Source: Methanomicrobiales archaeon (GTDB lineage: Archaea > Halobacteriota > Methanomicrobia > Methanomicrobiales > Methanospirillaceae). From it: 6,670 nucleotides of DNA. The first letter of the stretch is position 1, and each line of letters begins with the position of its first letter. Shown here piece after piece: positions 1-4,946 of this stretch. Position numbers and translations under genes: made by a program. The notes beneath the pieces were generated by a model. That model saw only the letters and a program-made list of their open reading frames with translations, was not told where the DNA came from and made no database searches. Location of the stretch: NCBI GenBank assembly GCA_012520015.1, contig JAAYPD010000172.1, positions 1 to 6,670 on the forward strand. Reading direction: 5' to 3'.

Positions 1-64
1 ATCTAACGTGGATGACGGTACTGAGGTACGCGAGTCCTCGGGAAATCATCCAAGCTGCTATTGT
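1..64 (+). rRNA. rrf: 5S ribosomal RNA, 3' part (cut by window edge)
   Basis: This is the 3' half of an archaeal 5S rRNA, a component of the large ribosomal subunit. The helix IV/V region is recognisable: GGATGA near position 10 pairs with TCATCC near 46-51 around the loop GGTACTGAGGTACGCGAG. The terminal helix strand GCTGCTATTG (54-63) follows. The 5' strand of that helix is not seen to the left because the gene begins before the window. A perfect partner, CAATAGCGGC with one G-U pair, is found in the broken copy at 142-151, which helps fix the 3' end near 63-64. A 5S gene here suggests that a 16S-23S-5S operon lies to the left, but that is inference. Confidence 0.85.
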
Positions 65-141
65 ATGAAGAGAAATTACTATTGTTACTGTATTAGAAGT
101 TAAAGCTTCGATCTTCCCTGGTCATACCGGTAATTCAGTCT

Positions 142-192
142 CAATAGCGGCCACAGCAGGTATGTTACACCCGTTCCCATTCCGAACACGGA
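142..192 (+). pseudogene. 5S rRNA 5' fragment (truncated duplicate)
   Basis: The stretch matches the first ~50 bases of archaeal 5S rRNA: the helix I strand CAATAGCGGC, then CACAGCAGGTATGTTACAC, and the highly conserved loop CCCGTTCCCATTCCGAACACGG. Similarity stops abruptly after position 192. The expected continuation AAGTTAAGC is replaced by TATTTTTGTAGG, and no helix IV/V or 3' helix I strand follows. It lies on the same strand about 80 bases after the end of the 5S gene. It is best read as a duplication or recombination scar. It cannot fold into a full 5S by itself. Confidence 0.75.
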
Positions 193-254
193 TATTTTTG
201 TAGGATTTATAGGCTGCGCAGATATTAATTCGCCACAAATAGCCTGACTTATGT

Positions 255-295
255 TAATCAGGTTCGTAACGTTCATTTTTTGAACTGGCTGATTA
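255..295. repeat. Imperfect inverted repeat between 5S fragment and tRNA-His
   Basis: TAATCAG (255-261) is the exact reverse complement of CTGATTA (289-295). Inside it, GTTC (262-265) pairs with GAAC (282-285), leaving a three-base bulge (286-288) and a T-rich loop. No gene is apparent between 193 and 337. This is the only structure I see there, and its role is unknown. Confidence 0.35.
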
Positions 296-337
296 GGGAC
301 GTGGACAGTCATCACTATCCATCATATCATCTTCATG

Positions 338-362
338 AAAAAAAATCAGGCATTGAGCCTGA
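338..362 (-). terminator. Hairpin plus T8 terminator of tRNA-His
   Basis: Read on the minus strand, TCAGGC (362-357) pairs perfectly with GCCTGA (351-346) around a five-base loop, and a run of eight T follows directly (345-338). It begins 10 bases past the 3' end of the tRNA. The form resembles a bacterial intrinsic terminator. In archaea the T-run alone can stop transcription, so the hairpin may or may not matter. Confidence 0.65.
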
Positions 363-372
363 AACGCCAATA

Positions 373-444
373 GGCCTGGACCGGGAATTGAACCCAGATC
401 GAGGGAACCACAATCCCTTAGGATAGCCATTACCCCACCCAGGC
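373..444 (-). tRNA. tRNA-His (anticodon GTG)
   Basis: The minus strand folds into a cloverleaf. The acceptor strand GCCTGGG pairs with TCCAGGC (one G-U pair). A D arm contains GGGTAATGGCTATCC. The anticodon stem AGGGA/TCCCT encloses the loop TTGTGGT with anticodon GTG (His). The T arm is CTGGG-TTCAATT-CCCGG. The discriminator is C (position 373), as in tRNA-His. There is no intron, and CCA is not encoded (the bases after the discriminator are TA). The base before the acceptor (445) reads T on this strand, so the extra G at -1 needed by histidyl-tRNA synthetase is not encoded and must be added after transcription. Confidence 0.93.
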
Positions 445-481
445 AGGTTGCACCATATATTTTAGCCGGCAGATGACTTGA

Positions 482-488
482 ATTTATC
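482..488 (-). promoter_or_regulatory. Possible TATA box for tRNA-His
   Basis: ATAAATT on the minus strand is centred about 41 bases before the mature tRNA 5' end, so it would start transcription about 14 bases upstream. A more typical-looking A/T element, TAAAATATAT (464-455), is too close: its predicted start would fall inside the tRNA. The call is weak. Confidence 0.28.
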
Positions 489-525
489 CATGCATCATCA
501 CAAGTCAGGGTAAGATCCTTAACCA

Positions 526-547
526 TGCCAGGAAAGGATCCATGGCA
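526..547. repeat. Short hairpin in the tRNA-His/infB intergenic region
   Basis: TGCCAGGA (526-533) pairs with TCC-A-TGGCA (539-547, one bulged A) around the loop AAGGA. No T-run follows on the plus strand. The 445-791 interval shows no credible gene. Apart from this hairpin and the candidate promoter near 671 I see nothing definite in it. Confidence 0.25.
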
Positions 548-670
548 GGCAATTCTTAACGGGAATCAGATATGGTCGAAAATTCTTCTTCATATCACAA
601 AACCTGAAAAGTATGCGGACTTAAAAGTTTTTAAACGATCTTTTTAGAGGAAATTAGTAAGTCTGGCATT

Positions 671-681
671 AAACTATATTA
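671..681 (+). promoter_or_regulatory. Possible TATA box for infB
   Basis: An A/T-rich element, AAACTATATTA, lies about 115 bases upstream of the GTG start of infB. It predicts transcription starting near 703 and a leader of roughly 90 bases. Other A/T stretches (for example GTTTTTAAAC near 628-637) are also possible. Identification rests on composition and spacing only. Confidence 0.28.
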
Positions 682-791
682 CCCGTGACCACTGATGTAT
701 ACCACATTATCAGATCCTCTCCCAGGAAGGATATCCCCTGTTTTCAAGTAGCACCGGGACTGGACGGCAAAATGAATGCGGTGGTGGAAAG

Positions 792-2606
792 GTGGGTAAA
801 AAAACAGCAAAGAAAAATAAAAACGAAGGAAAATCACCCCATATCAGAACTCCCATTGTCTGCGTCCTTGGGCATGTGGATCATGGAAAAACATCCCTGC
901 TGGACAGGATAAGGGGTTCTTCCGTTGTCACCGGTGAGGCAGGAGCGATAACGCAGCATATTGGCGCAACAATAGTGCCGATTGACTCGATTATCAACAT
1001 GAGCGGTGGAATGAAGAATCTGAATATCAGTATCCCCGGTCTTCTCTTCATTGATACTCCTGGTCACCATGCCTTTACCACTCTTCGGGCACGTGGAGGG
1101 GCACTTGCTGACATGGCCATCGTGGTTGTTGATATCAACCAGAATTTTCAACCCCAGACGATCGAAGCCATTCAGATACTTCGCAACTTTAAAACACCGT
1201 TCGTAGTTGCCGCAACAAAGCTGGACAGAATTCACGGGTGGAGGCCTACGGAAAAATCTCCATTCCTGAAGAGCTTTGCAACACAGAATGAACGTGTAAC
1301 TCTCATGGTCGAGACAAAAATCTATGATATTGTTGCTGTCCTTGCAGAACACGGATTTTCATCTGAACGGTATGACCGGGTGTCAGATTTCTCCAAGAAC
1401 CTGGCTATTGTCCCTGTAAGTGCCCATACCGGTGAAGGAATCTCTGATCTCCTTATGGTTCTGACAGGCCTTGCACAACGGTACATGGAGGAGGCCCTGG
1501 CACTGACCGTTGACGGGCCGGGATCAGGCACAGTCCTTGAGGTTAAGGAAGAAAAAGGGCTGGGCGCTACAATTGACGTCATCCTTTTTGACGGGACCAT
1601 CAGGGTCGGGGATGAGATAGCAGTTGCAACCACTGACGGTGTTCAGACAACCAAGGTCAGATCTCTGCTCCAACCCAGGCCCATGCAGGAGATACTGGTT
1701 GAAGACCGGTTCTCACGGGTGAAGGAAGTCATTGCCGCTGCAGGAGTGAAGGTCAGTGCTCCCGGACTTGACCAGGTGATTGCCGGTTCACCAGTGCGGG
1801 TGACCGGCGATAATCCTGAAGAGATAAAAGCCAGCATTGCCAGGGAGATGACAGAAATAAATGTTACACTCTCGCCTGAAGGTCTCGTTATCAAGGCCGA
1901 TACCATCGGAGCTCTTGAAGCATTGTGCAAGGAATTATCCGCGCATGAAATTCCGGTGATGAAAGCCGAGGTCGGCCAGGTCAGCAGACATGATGTAATA
2001 GAGGCAGAAACGATTAAAAACCCTCTTTACAGGGTTTTGATAGCATTTAATACTCCGGTCCTCCCTGATGCCCAGGATCTTTTAAAAGAGCCTGCATACT
2101 CTGAGATGATCCAGTTCTTCTCTGGAAATGTTATCTATCACATTCTTGAAGATTACCTGGAATGGAGGAACAACCTGAAGAGAATAATGGACCAGAAGAG
2201 GTTTGAAAAGATAATTTTTCCGGCAAAAATTGTTGTTCTTCCAGGCTGTGTCTTCAGGCAGAATAATCCTGCAGTCGTTGGGGTAAGGATTCTTTCCGGC
2301 ACTCTCCGAACCGGTGTGAACCTGATAAGGCGTGACGGAAGGAAAGCAGGAACCCTGAAGACCATGCAACTGCGGAAGGAGAACATCCAGGAGGCACAGG
2401 CCGGAGACGAGGTTGCGATCTCGATAGAAGGGGCCACGGTTGGCGGGCAGTTTGACGTGGAAGATGAATTAATCGTCAACATTCCTGAAAAGCACGTAAA
2501 AATTCTGGAGACTGAGATGCTCTCTCACCTGAGCGAGGATTCAAAAGAGGTTCTTAGCGAGTATATAAATCTTTATCGTCGGGAAAATCCCTTCTGGGGG
2601 AAATAG
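792..2606 (+). CDS. infB: Translation initiation factor aIF5B
   Basis: A GTPase of 604 residues that promotes ribosomal subunit joining and initiator tRNA placement, the archaeal counterpart of eIF5B/IF2. G-domain motifs are clear: GHVDHGKT at 27-34 (P-loop), ITQHIG at 53-58 (switch I), DTPGH at 88-92 with the catalytic His 92, TKLD at 142-145 (G4, normally NKxD) and SAH at 210-212 (G5). A beta-barrel domain II starts near 240, domain III spans roughly 350-450, and domain IV plus C-terminal helix end in an FWGK tail. Length is usual for archaeal aIF5B and no intein interrupts it. The GTG at 792 is the first usable start: the frame is open back to 696 but contains no ATG, GTG or TTG. The ribosome-binding site is poor, a G-rich GGTGGTGGA at 780-788. 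rps6e lies 125 bases downstream on the same strand. Confidence 0.96.
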   Translation: MGKKTAKKNKNEGKSPHIRTPIVCVLGHVDHGKTSLLDRIRGSSVVTGEAGAITQHIGATIVPIDSIINMSGGMKNLNISIPGLLFIDTPGHHAFTTLRARGGALADMAIVVVDINQNFQPQTIEAIQILRNFKTPFVVAATKLDRIHGWRPTEKSPFLKSFATQNERVTLMVETKIYDIVAVLAEHGFSSERYDRVSDFSKNLAIVPVSAHTGEGISDLLMVLTGLAQRYMEEALALTVDGPGSGTVLEVKEEKGLGATIDVILFDGTIRVGDEIAVATTDGVQTTKVRSLLQPRPMQEILVEDRFSRVKEVIAAAGVKVSAPGLDQVIAGSPVRVTGDNPEEIKASIAREMTEINVTLSPEGLVIKADTIGALEALCKELSAHEIPVMKAEVGQVSRHDVIEAETIKNPLYRVLIAFNTPVLPDAQDLLKEPAYSEMIQFFSGNVIYHILEDYLEWRNNLKRIMDQKRFEKIIFPAKIVVLPGCVFRQNNPAVVGVRILSGTLRTGVNLIRRDGRKAGTLKTMQLRKENIQEAQAGDEVAISIEGATVGGQFDVEDELIVNIPEKHVKILETEMLSHLSEDSKEVLSEYINLYRRENPFWGK

Positions 2607-2618
2607 AATTATTAAGGA

Positions 2619-2624
2619 TATAAA
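2619..2624 (+). promoter_or_regulatory. Candidate TATA box for rps6e
   Basis: TATAAA preceded by the purine-rich AAGGA (possible BRE) lies 13 bases after the infB stop. It predicts transcription from about 2648 and a leader of roughly 85 bases for rps6e. An A-rich tract at 2682-2695 preceded by CGGT is an alternative. Either would allow rps6e to be transcribed separately from infB. Confidence 0.35.
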
Positions 2625-2643
2625 CCAACTTGTAAGGAGACTT

Positions 2644-2671
2644 CTCAGCATTGCCTGAGTGATGGGTTTTT
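2644..2671 (+). terminator. Possible hairpin/T-run between infB and rps6e
   Basis: CTCAG (2644-2648) pairs with CTGAG (2655-2659) around a six-base loop, and TTTTT occurs at 2667-2671. A longer-range pairing AAACC (2622-2626) with GGTTT (2665-2669) would enclose it. It could end part of the infB transcription or be a leader structure of rps6e. The T-run is separated from the stem by seven bases, so the call is weak. Confidence 0.3.
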
Positions 2672-2720
2672 CGGATCGGTAAAAAATAAAAAAAGTTGCG
2701 ATCGTAGAATTAAAAAAATT

Positions 2721-2726
2721 GGTGAT
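2721..2726 (+). promoter_or_regulatory. Strong Shine-Dalgarno site of rps6e
   Basis: GGTGAT, a six-base perfect complement to the usual archaeal 16S rRNA 3' end, sits five bases before the ATG at 2732. It fixes this start and is the best ribosome-binding site in the window. Confidence 0.7.
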
Positions 2727-2731
2727 GAATA

Positions 2732-3139
2732 ATGGTTGATTTTAAGGTAGTTCTTTCAGATCCGGCAACCGGCAAGGCATATAATATTGATGCCAGTGGC
2801 GCAGGGGCCGGTTCATTTGTAGGTAAGAGTATTGGTGATGAGATAGATGGTTCCCCACTTGGCTTTGAAGGATACAGGATCCGTATTACCGGTGCATCAG
2901 ACCGGAATGGAACCCCGGCAAGAAAAAGCCTCCAGTTTGCCGGAAGGCGTAAGATCCTCATGACTGGCGGGGTAGGGTTTCACCCGGTTGTTGAGGGTGA
3001 ACGCCGGAGAAAGATGGTACGCGGCGGGGAGATATCCCCTGACTTTGTTCAGATAAATGCGATTGTTACAACCCAGGGTTCTAAAACTCTTGCAGAATAT
3101 TTTGCTCCGGCAGAACCGGAAGCTCCGGCTGCAGAATAA
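2732..3139 (+). CDS. rps6e: Small-subunit ribosomal protein S6e
   Basis: A 135-residue ribosomal protein of the S6e family, found in archaea and eukaryotes and part of the 30S subunit. Family features in order are a short N-terminal beta unit (MVDFKVVLSDP), the FVGKSIGD segment at 29-36, a GY.I.ITGASDRNG.P block at 47-62, the conserved GRRKILMTGG at 71-80, and a basic GERRRKMVRGG run at 89-99. It ends in an acidic Ala/Pro/Glu tail. Length suits archaeal S6e, which lacks the long phosphorylated C-terminal helix of eukaryotic RPS6. It follows infB on the same strand; infB-rps6e adjacency is familiar in euryarchaea. It converges with the gene at 3146 across only six bases. A T6 run at 3152-3157 just past the stop could end its transcript. 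Confidence 0.96.
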   Translation: MVDFKVVLSDPATGKAYNIDASGAGAGSFVGKSIGDEIDGSPLGFEGYRIRITGASDRNGTPARKSLQFAGRRKILMTGGVGFHPVVEGERRRKMVRGGEISPDFVQINAIVTTQGSKTLAEYFAPAEPEAPAAE

Positions 3140-3145
3140 ATAACA

Positions 3146-3610
3146 TCAATCTTTTTTGAGCAATGCCTGTTTTAGTTGATCAAGAAGATCCATAAACTGG
3201 ATATTATCTCTTTTTGCCACAATTACCAGCGCAGCTTCTGGCCTTATGTTTCCGTCAAACCGCTCTGTGATCAATTCGTTCATCCGTGCAACCACCTCTT
3301 CAGGCTCCTTTCCAGTCTGGCTGGTGATACGGTCCAGAAGCTGTTCAAATGGTTCATGAATATCAAATATGGATGATGAAGGTTTGTAACCGATAGGAAT
3401 AAGGACATCTGCAAGATCGAAGAGAGGGTAATACATCTCCCCGTCCATTCCCAAAAGTTTCTGCTCTACTCCCCGGTGAATCAGGAGATCAACCTGTTCA
3501 CGGTCCATCCACCGCCTGTCAAAGGCATAATAATAAATTAATTCACTTTTACCAAGTTTTTGAACCCTGCTATGATAAAAGGGTGCAGCAAGTGCGGTTT
3601 TGAGTGTCAT
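3146..3610 (-). CDS. DUF2240-type archaeal protein of unknown function
   Basis: A soluble 154-residue protein with no signal peptide or membrane segment. The sequence recalls the archaeal DUF2240 family; that assignment is from memory of the family's look and size. The N-terminal half (about 1-75) reads like a winged-helix-type fold: TALAAPFYHS, then a helix-rich ELIYYYAFDRRWMDREQVDLL, then a short hydrophobic strand pair around MYYPLFDL. A Pro/Gly linker (residues 73-80) precedes a helical C-terminal half with EPEEVVARMNELITERF and a Lys-rich end. A nucleic-acid-related role is only inference. The ATG at 3610 has no good Shine-Dalgarno site. Instead a strong inverted repeat ends four bases before it. 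The gene converges on rps6e and follows rps8e on the same strand. Confidence 0.82.
   Translation of the reverse strand: MTLKTALAAPFYHSRVQKLGKSELIYYYAFDRRWMDREQVDLLIHRGVEQKLLGMDGEMYYPLFDLADVLIPIGYKPSSSIFDIHEPFEQLLDRITSQTGKEPEEVVARMNELITERFDGNIRPEAALVIVAKRDNIQFMDLLDQLKQALLKKD
3152..3157 (+). terminator. T-run after rps6e
   Basis: Six T residues begin 12 bases after the rps6e stop, inside the 3' end of the convergent gene. Archaeal RNA polymerase can terminate at T-runs without a hairpin. Weak evidence. Confidence 0.3.
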
Positions 3611-3614
3611 ACCA

Positions 3615-3641
3615 GATTACCGTTTAAGAAACCTGGTAATC
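3615..3641 (-). promoter_or_regulatory. Inverted repeat directly upstream of the DUF2240-type start
   Basis: On the plus strand GATTACC-GTTT (3615-3625) pairs with AAAC-CT-GGTAATC (3629-3641): 11 base pairs, a two-base bulge and a three-base loop. It ends four bases before the ATG at 3610. Depending on where transcription begins it would be an mRNA hairpin over the ribosome entry site or a DNA operator. A TATA-like CATATACA (3690-3683 on the minus strand) predicts a start near 3660, which would place the hairpin in the leader. Confidence 0.5.
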
Positions 3642-3682
3642 AGTTTGTATTTTTGGACTCTTCATTCTTTTTTCTGCAATAC

Positions 3683-3690
3683 TGTATATG
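3683..3690 (-). promoter_or_regulatory. Possible TATA box for the DUF2240-type gene
   Basis: CATATACA on the minus strand is centred about 76 bases before the ATG at 3610 and predicts a leader of about 50 bases containing the inverted repeat. An alternative A/T tract AAAATAC at about 3647-3653 would put the start inside the repeat. Confidence 0.3.
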
Positions 3691-3743
3691 GCAAAAATTT
3701 CTACAATAATACAGCCTGAGCTTTTTGAGCACTTTTGATGGTG

Positions 3744-3764
3744 AAAAACACTTGGCCAAAAAAA
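3744..3764 (-). terminator. T-rich termination zone after rps8e
   Basis: On the minus strand a T7 run (3764-3758) begins four bases past the rps8e stop and a T5 run (3748-3744) follows, with TTGGCCAA between them. Clusters of T-runs are the usual archaeal intrinsic terminator. Confidence 0.45.
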
Positions 3765-3767
3765 TGT

Positions 3768-4145
3768 TTATTCTATCAGGACAGCGTTGATTACGCCATG
3801 CTGACCTGGTCTGCTGGTAATGCGTGCAGGTCCCAGTTCGGTTCTGATGATTGCACCACGAGTGAGAAGATTACGCCGGACATAGTTCGGGTTTGCTGAG
3901 TTCTCTTCCACTTTTTCAATCTTTACTTTTTTCGTCTCTCCGGTCTTCGTATTGCTGACAACAGCAAACTCACAACGGAGTGCCCGGACCTTACTGTTGC
4001 CACCGTAGGTCCTGGATACTTTTCTACGTTCAATACCAATATGGGTTTCAGCCGGAGCTGACCCAATCTCCCTGCGCTTTTTTCCACAAGACGGATTATA
4101 CCTGCCGCCGGTGGATTTCCGAACAGAACGGCCTTGCCATTGCAT
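3768..4145 (-). CDS. rps8e: Small-subunit ribosomal protein S8e
   Basis: A 125-residue basic protein of the archaeal/eukaryotic S8e family, part of the 30S subunit. Hallmarks are the N-terminal MQWQGRSVRKSTGGR, the KKRREIGS block, the core THIGIERRKVSRTYGGNSKVRALR, and the C-terminal RNLLTRGAIIRTELG followed by SRPGQHGVINAVL. The frame stays open upstream to a GTG at 4199, but family N-termini begin at MQWQG. AGGAAGAGAT at 4158-4149 gives a modest ribosome-binding site just before the ATG at 4145, so I chose that start. hypB lies 97 bases upstream on the same strand, but the gap holds its own TATA elements and a strong hairpin, suggesting separate control. Confidence 0.95.
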   Translation of the reverse strand: MQWQGRSVRKSTGGRYNPSCGKKRREIGSAPAETHIGIERRKVSRTYGGNSKVRALRCEFAVVSNTKTGETKKVKIEKVEENSANPNYVRRNLLTRGAIIRTELGPARITSRPGQHGVINAVLIE

Positions 4146-4167
4146 AATATCTCTTCCTTTGGTATCA

Positions 4168-4195
4168 TTTACCCGGAGTGGGAGAGCCGGGTAAA
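4168..4195 (-). promoter_or_regulatory. Perfect 9-bp inverted repeat in the rps8e leader
   Basis: TTTACCCGG (4168-4176) and CCGGGTAAA (4187-4195) are exact reverse complements with a ten-base loop. On the minus strand the stem ends 22 bases before the rps8e ATG. The loop there reads CTCTCCCACT; its CTCTCC is close to the complement of GGAAGAG in the ribosome-binding region, so loop pairing is conceivable. It may be a leader RNA structure, for example for ribosomal protein feedback, or an operator. Confidence 0.5.
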
Positions 4196-4227
4196 CCACG
4201 GAGTCTTATACATATCCCTCACACCAG

Positions 4228-4235
4228 TATATAAG
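4228..4235 (-). promoter_or_regulatory. TATA box for rps8e
   Basis: CTTATATA on the minus strand, preceded by the purine-rich GCGGAAT (BRE-like), is a good match to archaeal TATA boxes. It predicts transcription from about 4205 and a 60-base leader containing the inverted repeat at 4168-4195. A second element, TGTATAAG (4212-4205), predicts a start near 4182, inside that repeat. Confidence 0.5.
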
Positions 4236-4242
4236 ATTCCGC

Positions 4243-4890
4243 TTAAGAGAGGATCTCGTCGACCAGGCTGTCGATCCCTTCACCGGTCTTCATATTCGTT
4301 TTAAAGATCTTCATGGCAGGATTGTATCTTAACACATCCTGTTCCATCCGGTTCAGGTCTGCCCCGACTGCCTCTGCAAGGTCAATTTTATTCAGTACAG
4401 CAATAGTACATCCGCGAAACATCATCGGATGCTTGTTAACGACATCATCACCTTCTGTTGCAGAGACAACTACGATGCGTTTCTCTGCGCCAAGCTCAAA
4501 ATCTGTCGGGCATACCATGTTGCCAACATTCTCGATAAACAGGATATCAACATCACTTAGCGGGAGATGTTCAAGGGCATGTTCAATCATATGCGCATCA
4601 AGATGGCACTCTTTCCCGGTGTTCACGTTTTCAGCCGGGATACCAAGGGCGATAACCCGCTGAAAATCGTCATCGCCATAAACATCGCCAGCGATCGCCG
4701 CAGTCTTCAGCCCTCTGCTTTTCAGTTTAGAAACAACTTTTTCGATCAGCGTTGTCTTTCCTGATCCAATTCCCCCAAGCAGGTCAAAAGCCCTGACCCC
4801 GTGGGCATGAAGGTGCGCGGCATTAGCATCAGCCAGTTTTTTATTGGCCGAAAAAATATCTTTTTCGATTGAGATATCGATATGATGCAT
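4243..4890 (-). CDS. hypB: Hydrogenase nickel incorporation GTPase HypB
   Basis: A 215-residue GTPase of the SIMIBI class that works with HypA to deliver nickel to [NiFe]-hydrogenases. Visible motifs are the P-loop GGIGSGKT (39-46), the GDVYGDDD segment at 69-76, TGKECHLDAHMIEHAL (92-107), ENVGNMVCP (121-129) and the guanine-specificity motif NKID (168-171). Cys96, His97 and Cys128 match the metal-binding triad at the G-domain dimer interface known from archaeal HypB. The N-terminal high-affinity nickel motif (CxxCGC) and long His stretch of some bacterial HypBs are absent, which is normal in archaea. No hypA is adjacent. The ATG at 4890 has GGGAGAG ten bases upstream. The gene diverges from SRP19 across 56 bases and shares a possible central TATA element with it. 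Confidence 0.95.
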   Translation of the reverse strand: MHHIDISIEKDIFSANKKLADANAAHLHAHGVRAFDLLGGIGSGKTTLIEKVVSKLKSRGLKTAAIAGDVYGDDDFQRVIALGIPAENVNTGKECHLDAHMIEHALEHLPLSDVDILFIENVGNMVCPTDFELGAEKRIVVVSATEGDDVVNKHPMMFRGCTIAVLNKIDLAEAVGADLNRMEQDVLRYNPAMKIFKTNMKTGEGIDSLVDEILS

Positions 4891-4914
4891 ATCATAACGT
4901 CTCTCCCGCTGGTA

Positions 4915-4923
4915 CTATTATAG
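4915..4923. promoter_or_regulatory. Near-palindromic TATA element shared by hypB and SRP19
   Basis: CTATTATAG reads CTATAATAG on the other strand. Its centre (4919) is 28 bases from the A of the SRP19 ATG (4947) and 29 bases from the A of the hypB ATG (4890). With usual archaeal TATA-to-start spacing, both mRNAs would begin within about three bases of their start codons, i.e. nearly leaderless. hypB also has an SD-like GGGAGAG that would lie outside such a transcript, so a second promoter for hypB is possible. Confidence 0.45.
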
Positions 4924-4946
4924 GTTCAGATTGCAGATATGTGAGA

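Noticed and set aside
123..164. CATACC (123-128) complementary to GGTATG (159-164), resembling the helix II partner of 5S
   Set aside because: Only six bases and in the wrong place for a 5S helix; likely chance.
1..192. Circularly permuted 5S rRNA (3' half before 5' half)
   Set aside because: Order and pairing would fit, but the left half is cut by the window edge and the right piece lacks about 20 bases needed to join helices II and IV. A normal 5S followed by a partial duplicate is simpler.
100..315. 71-codon minus-strand open frame
   Set aside because: It overlaps the 5S fragment and has no recognisable protein features.
685..912. 75-codon plus-strand frame overlapping the start of infB
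   Set aside because: It runs into infB in another frame, has no ribosome-binding site and resembles no known protein.
834..1352. 172-codon frame antisense to infB
   Set aside because: It is a shadow of the conserved G domain on the other strand.
3923..4168. 81-codon frame overlapping rps8e in another frame
   Set aside because: Shadow of a well-recognised ribosomal protein gene.
4146..4199. Longer rps8e starting at GTG 4199
   Set aside because: The extra 18 residues are not part of the S8e family and would cover the hairpin region; MQWQG is the family start.
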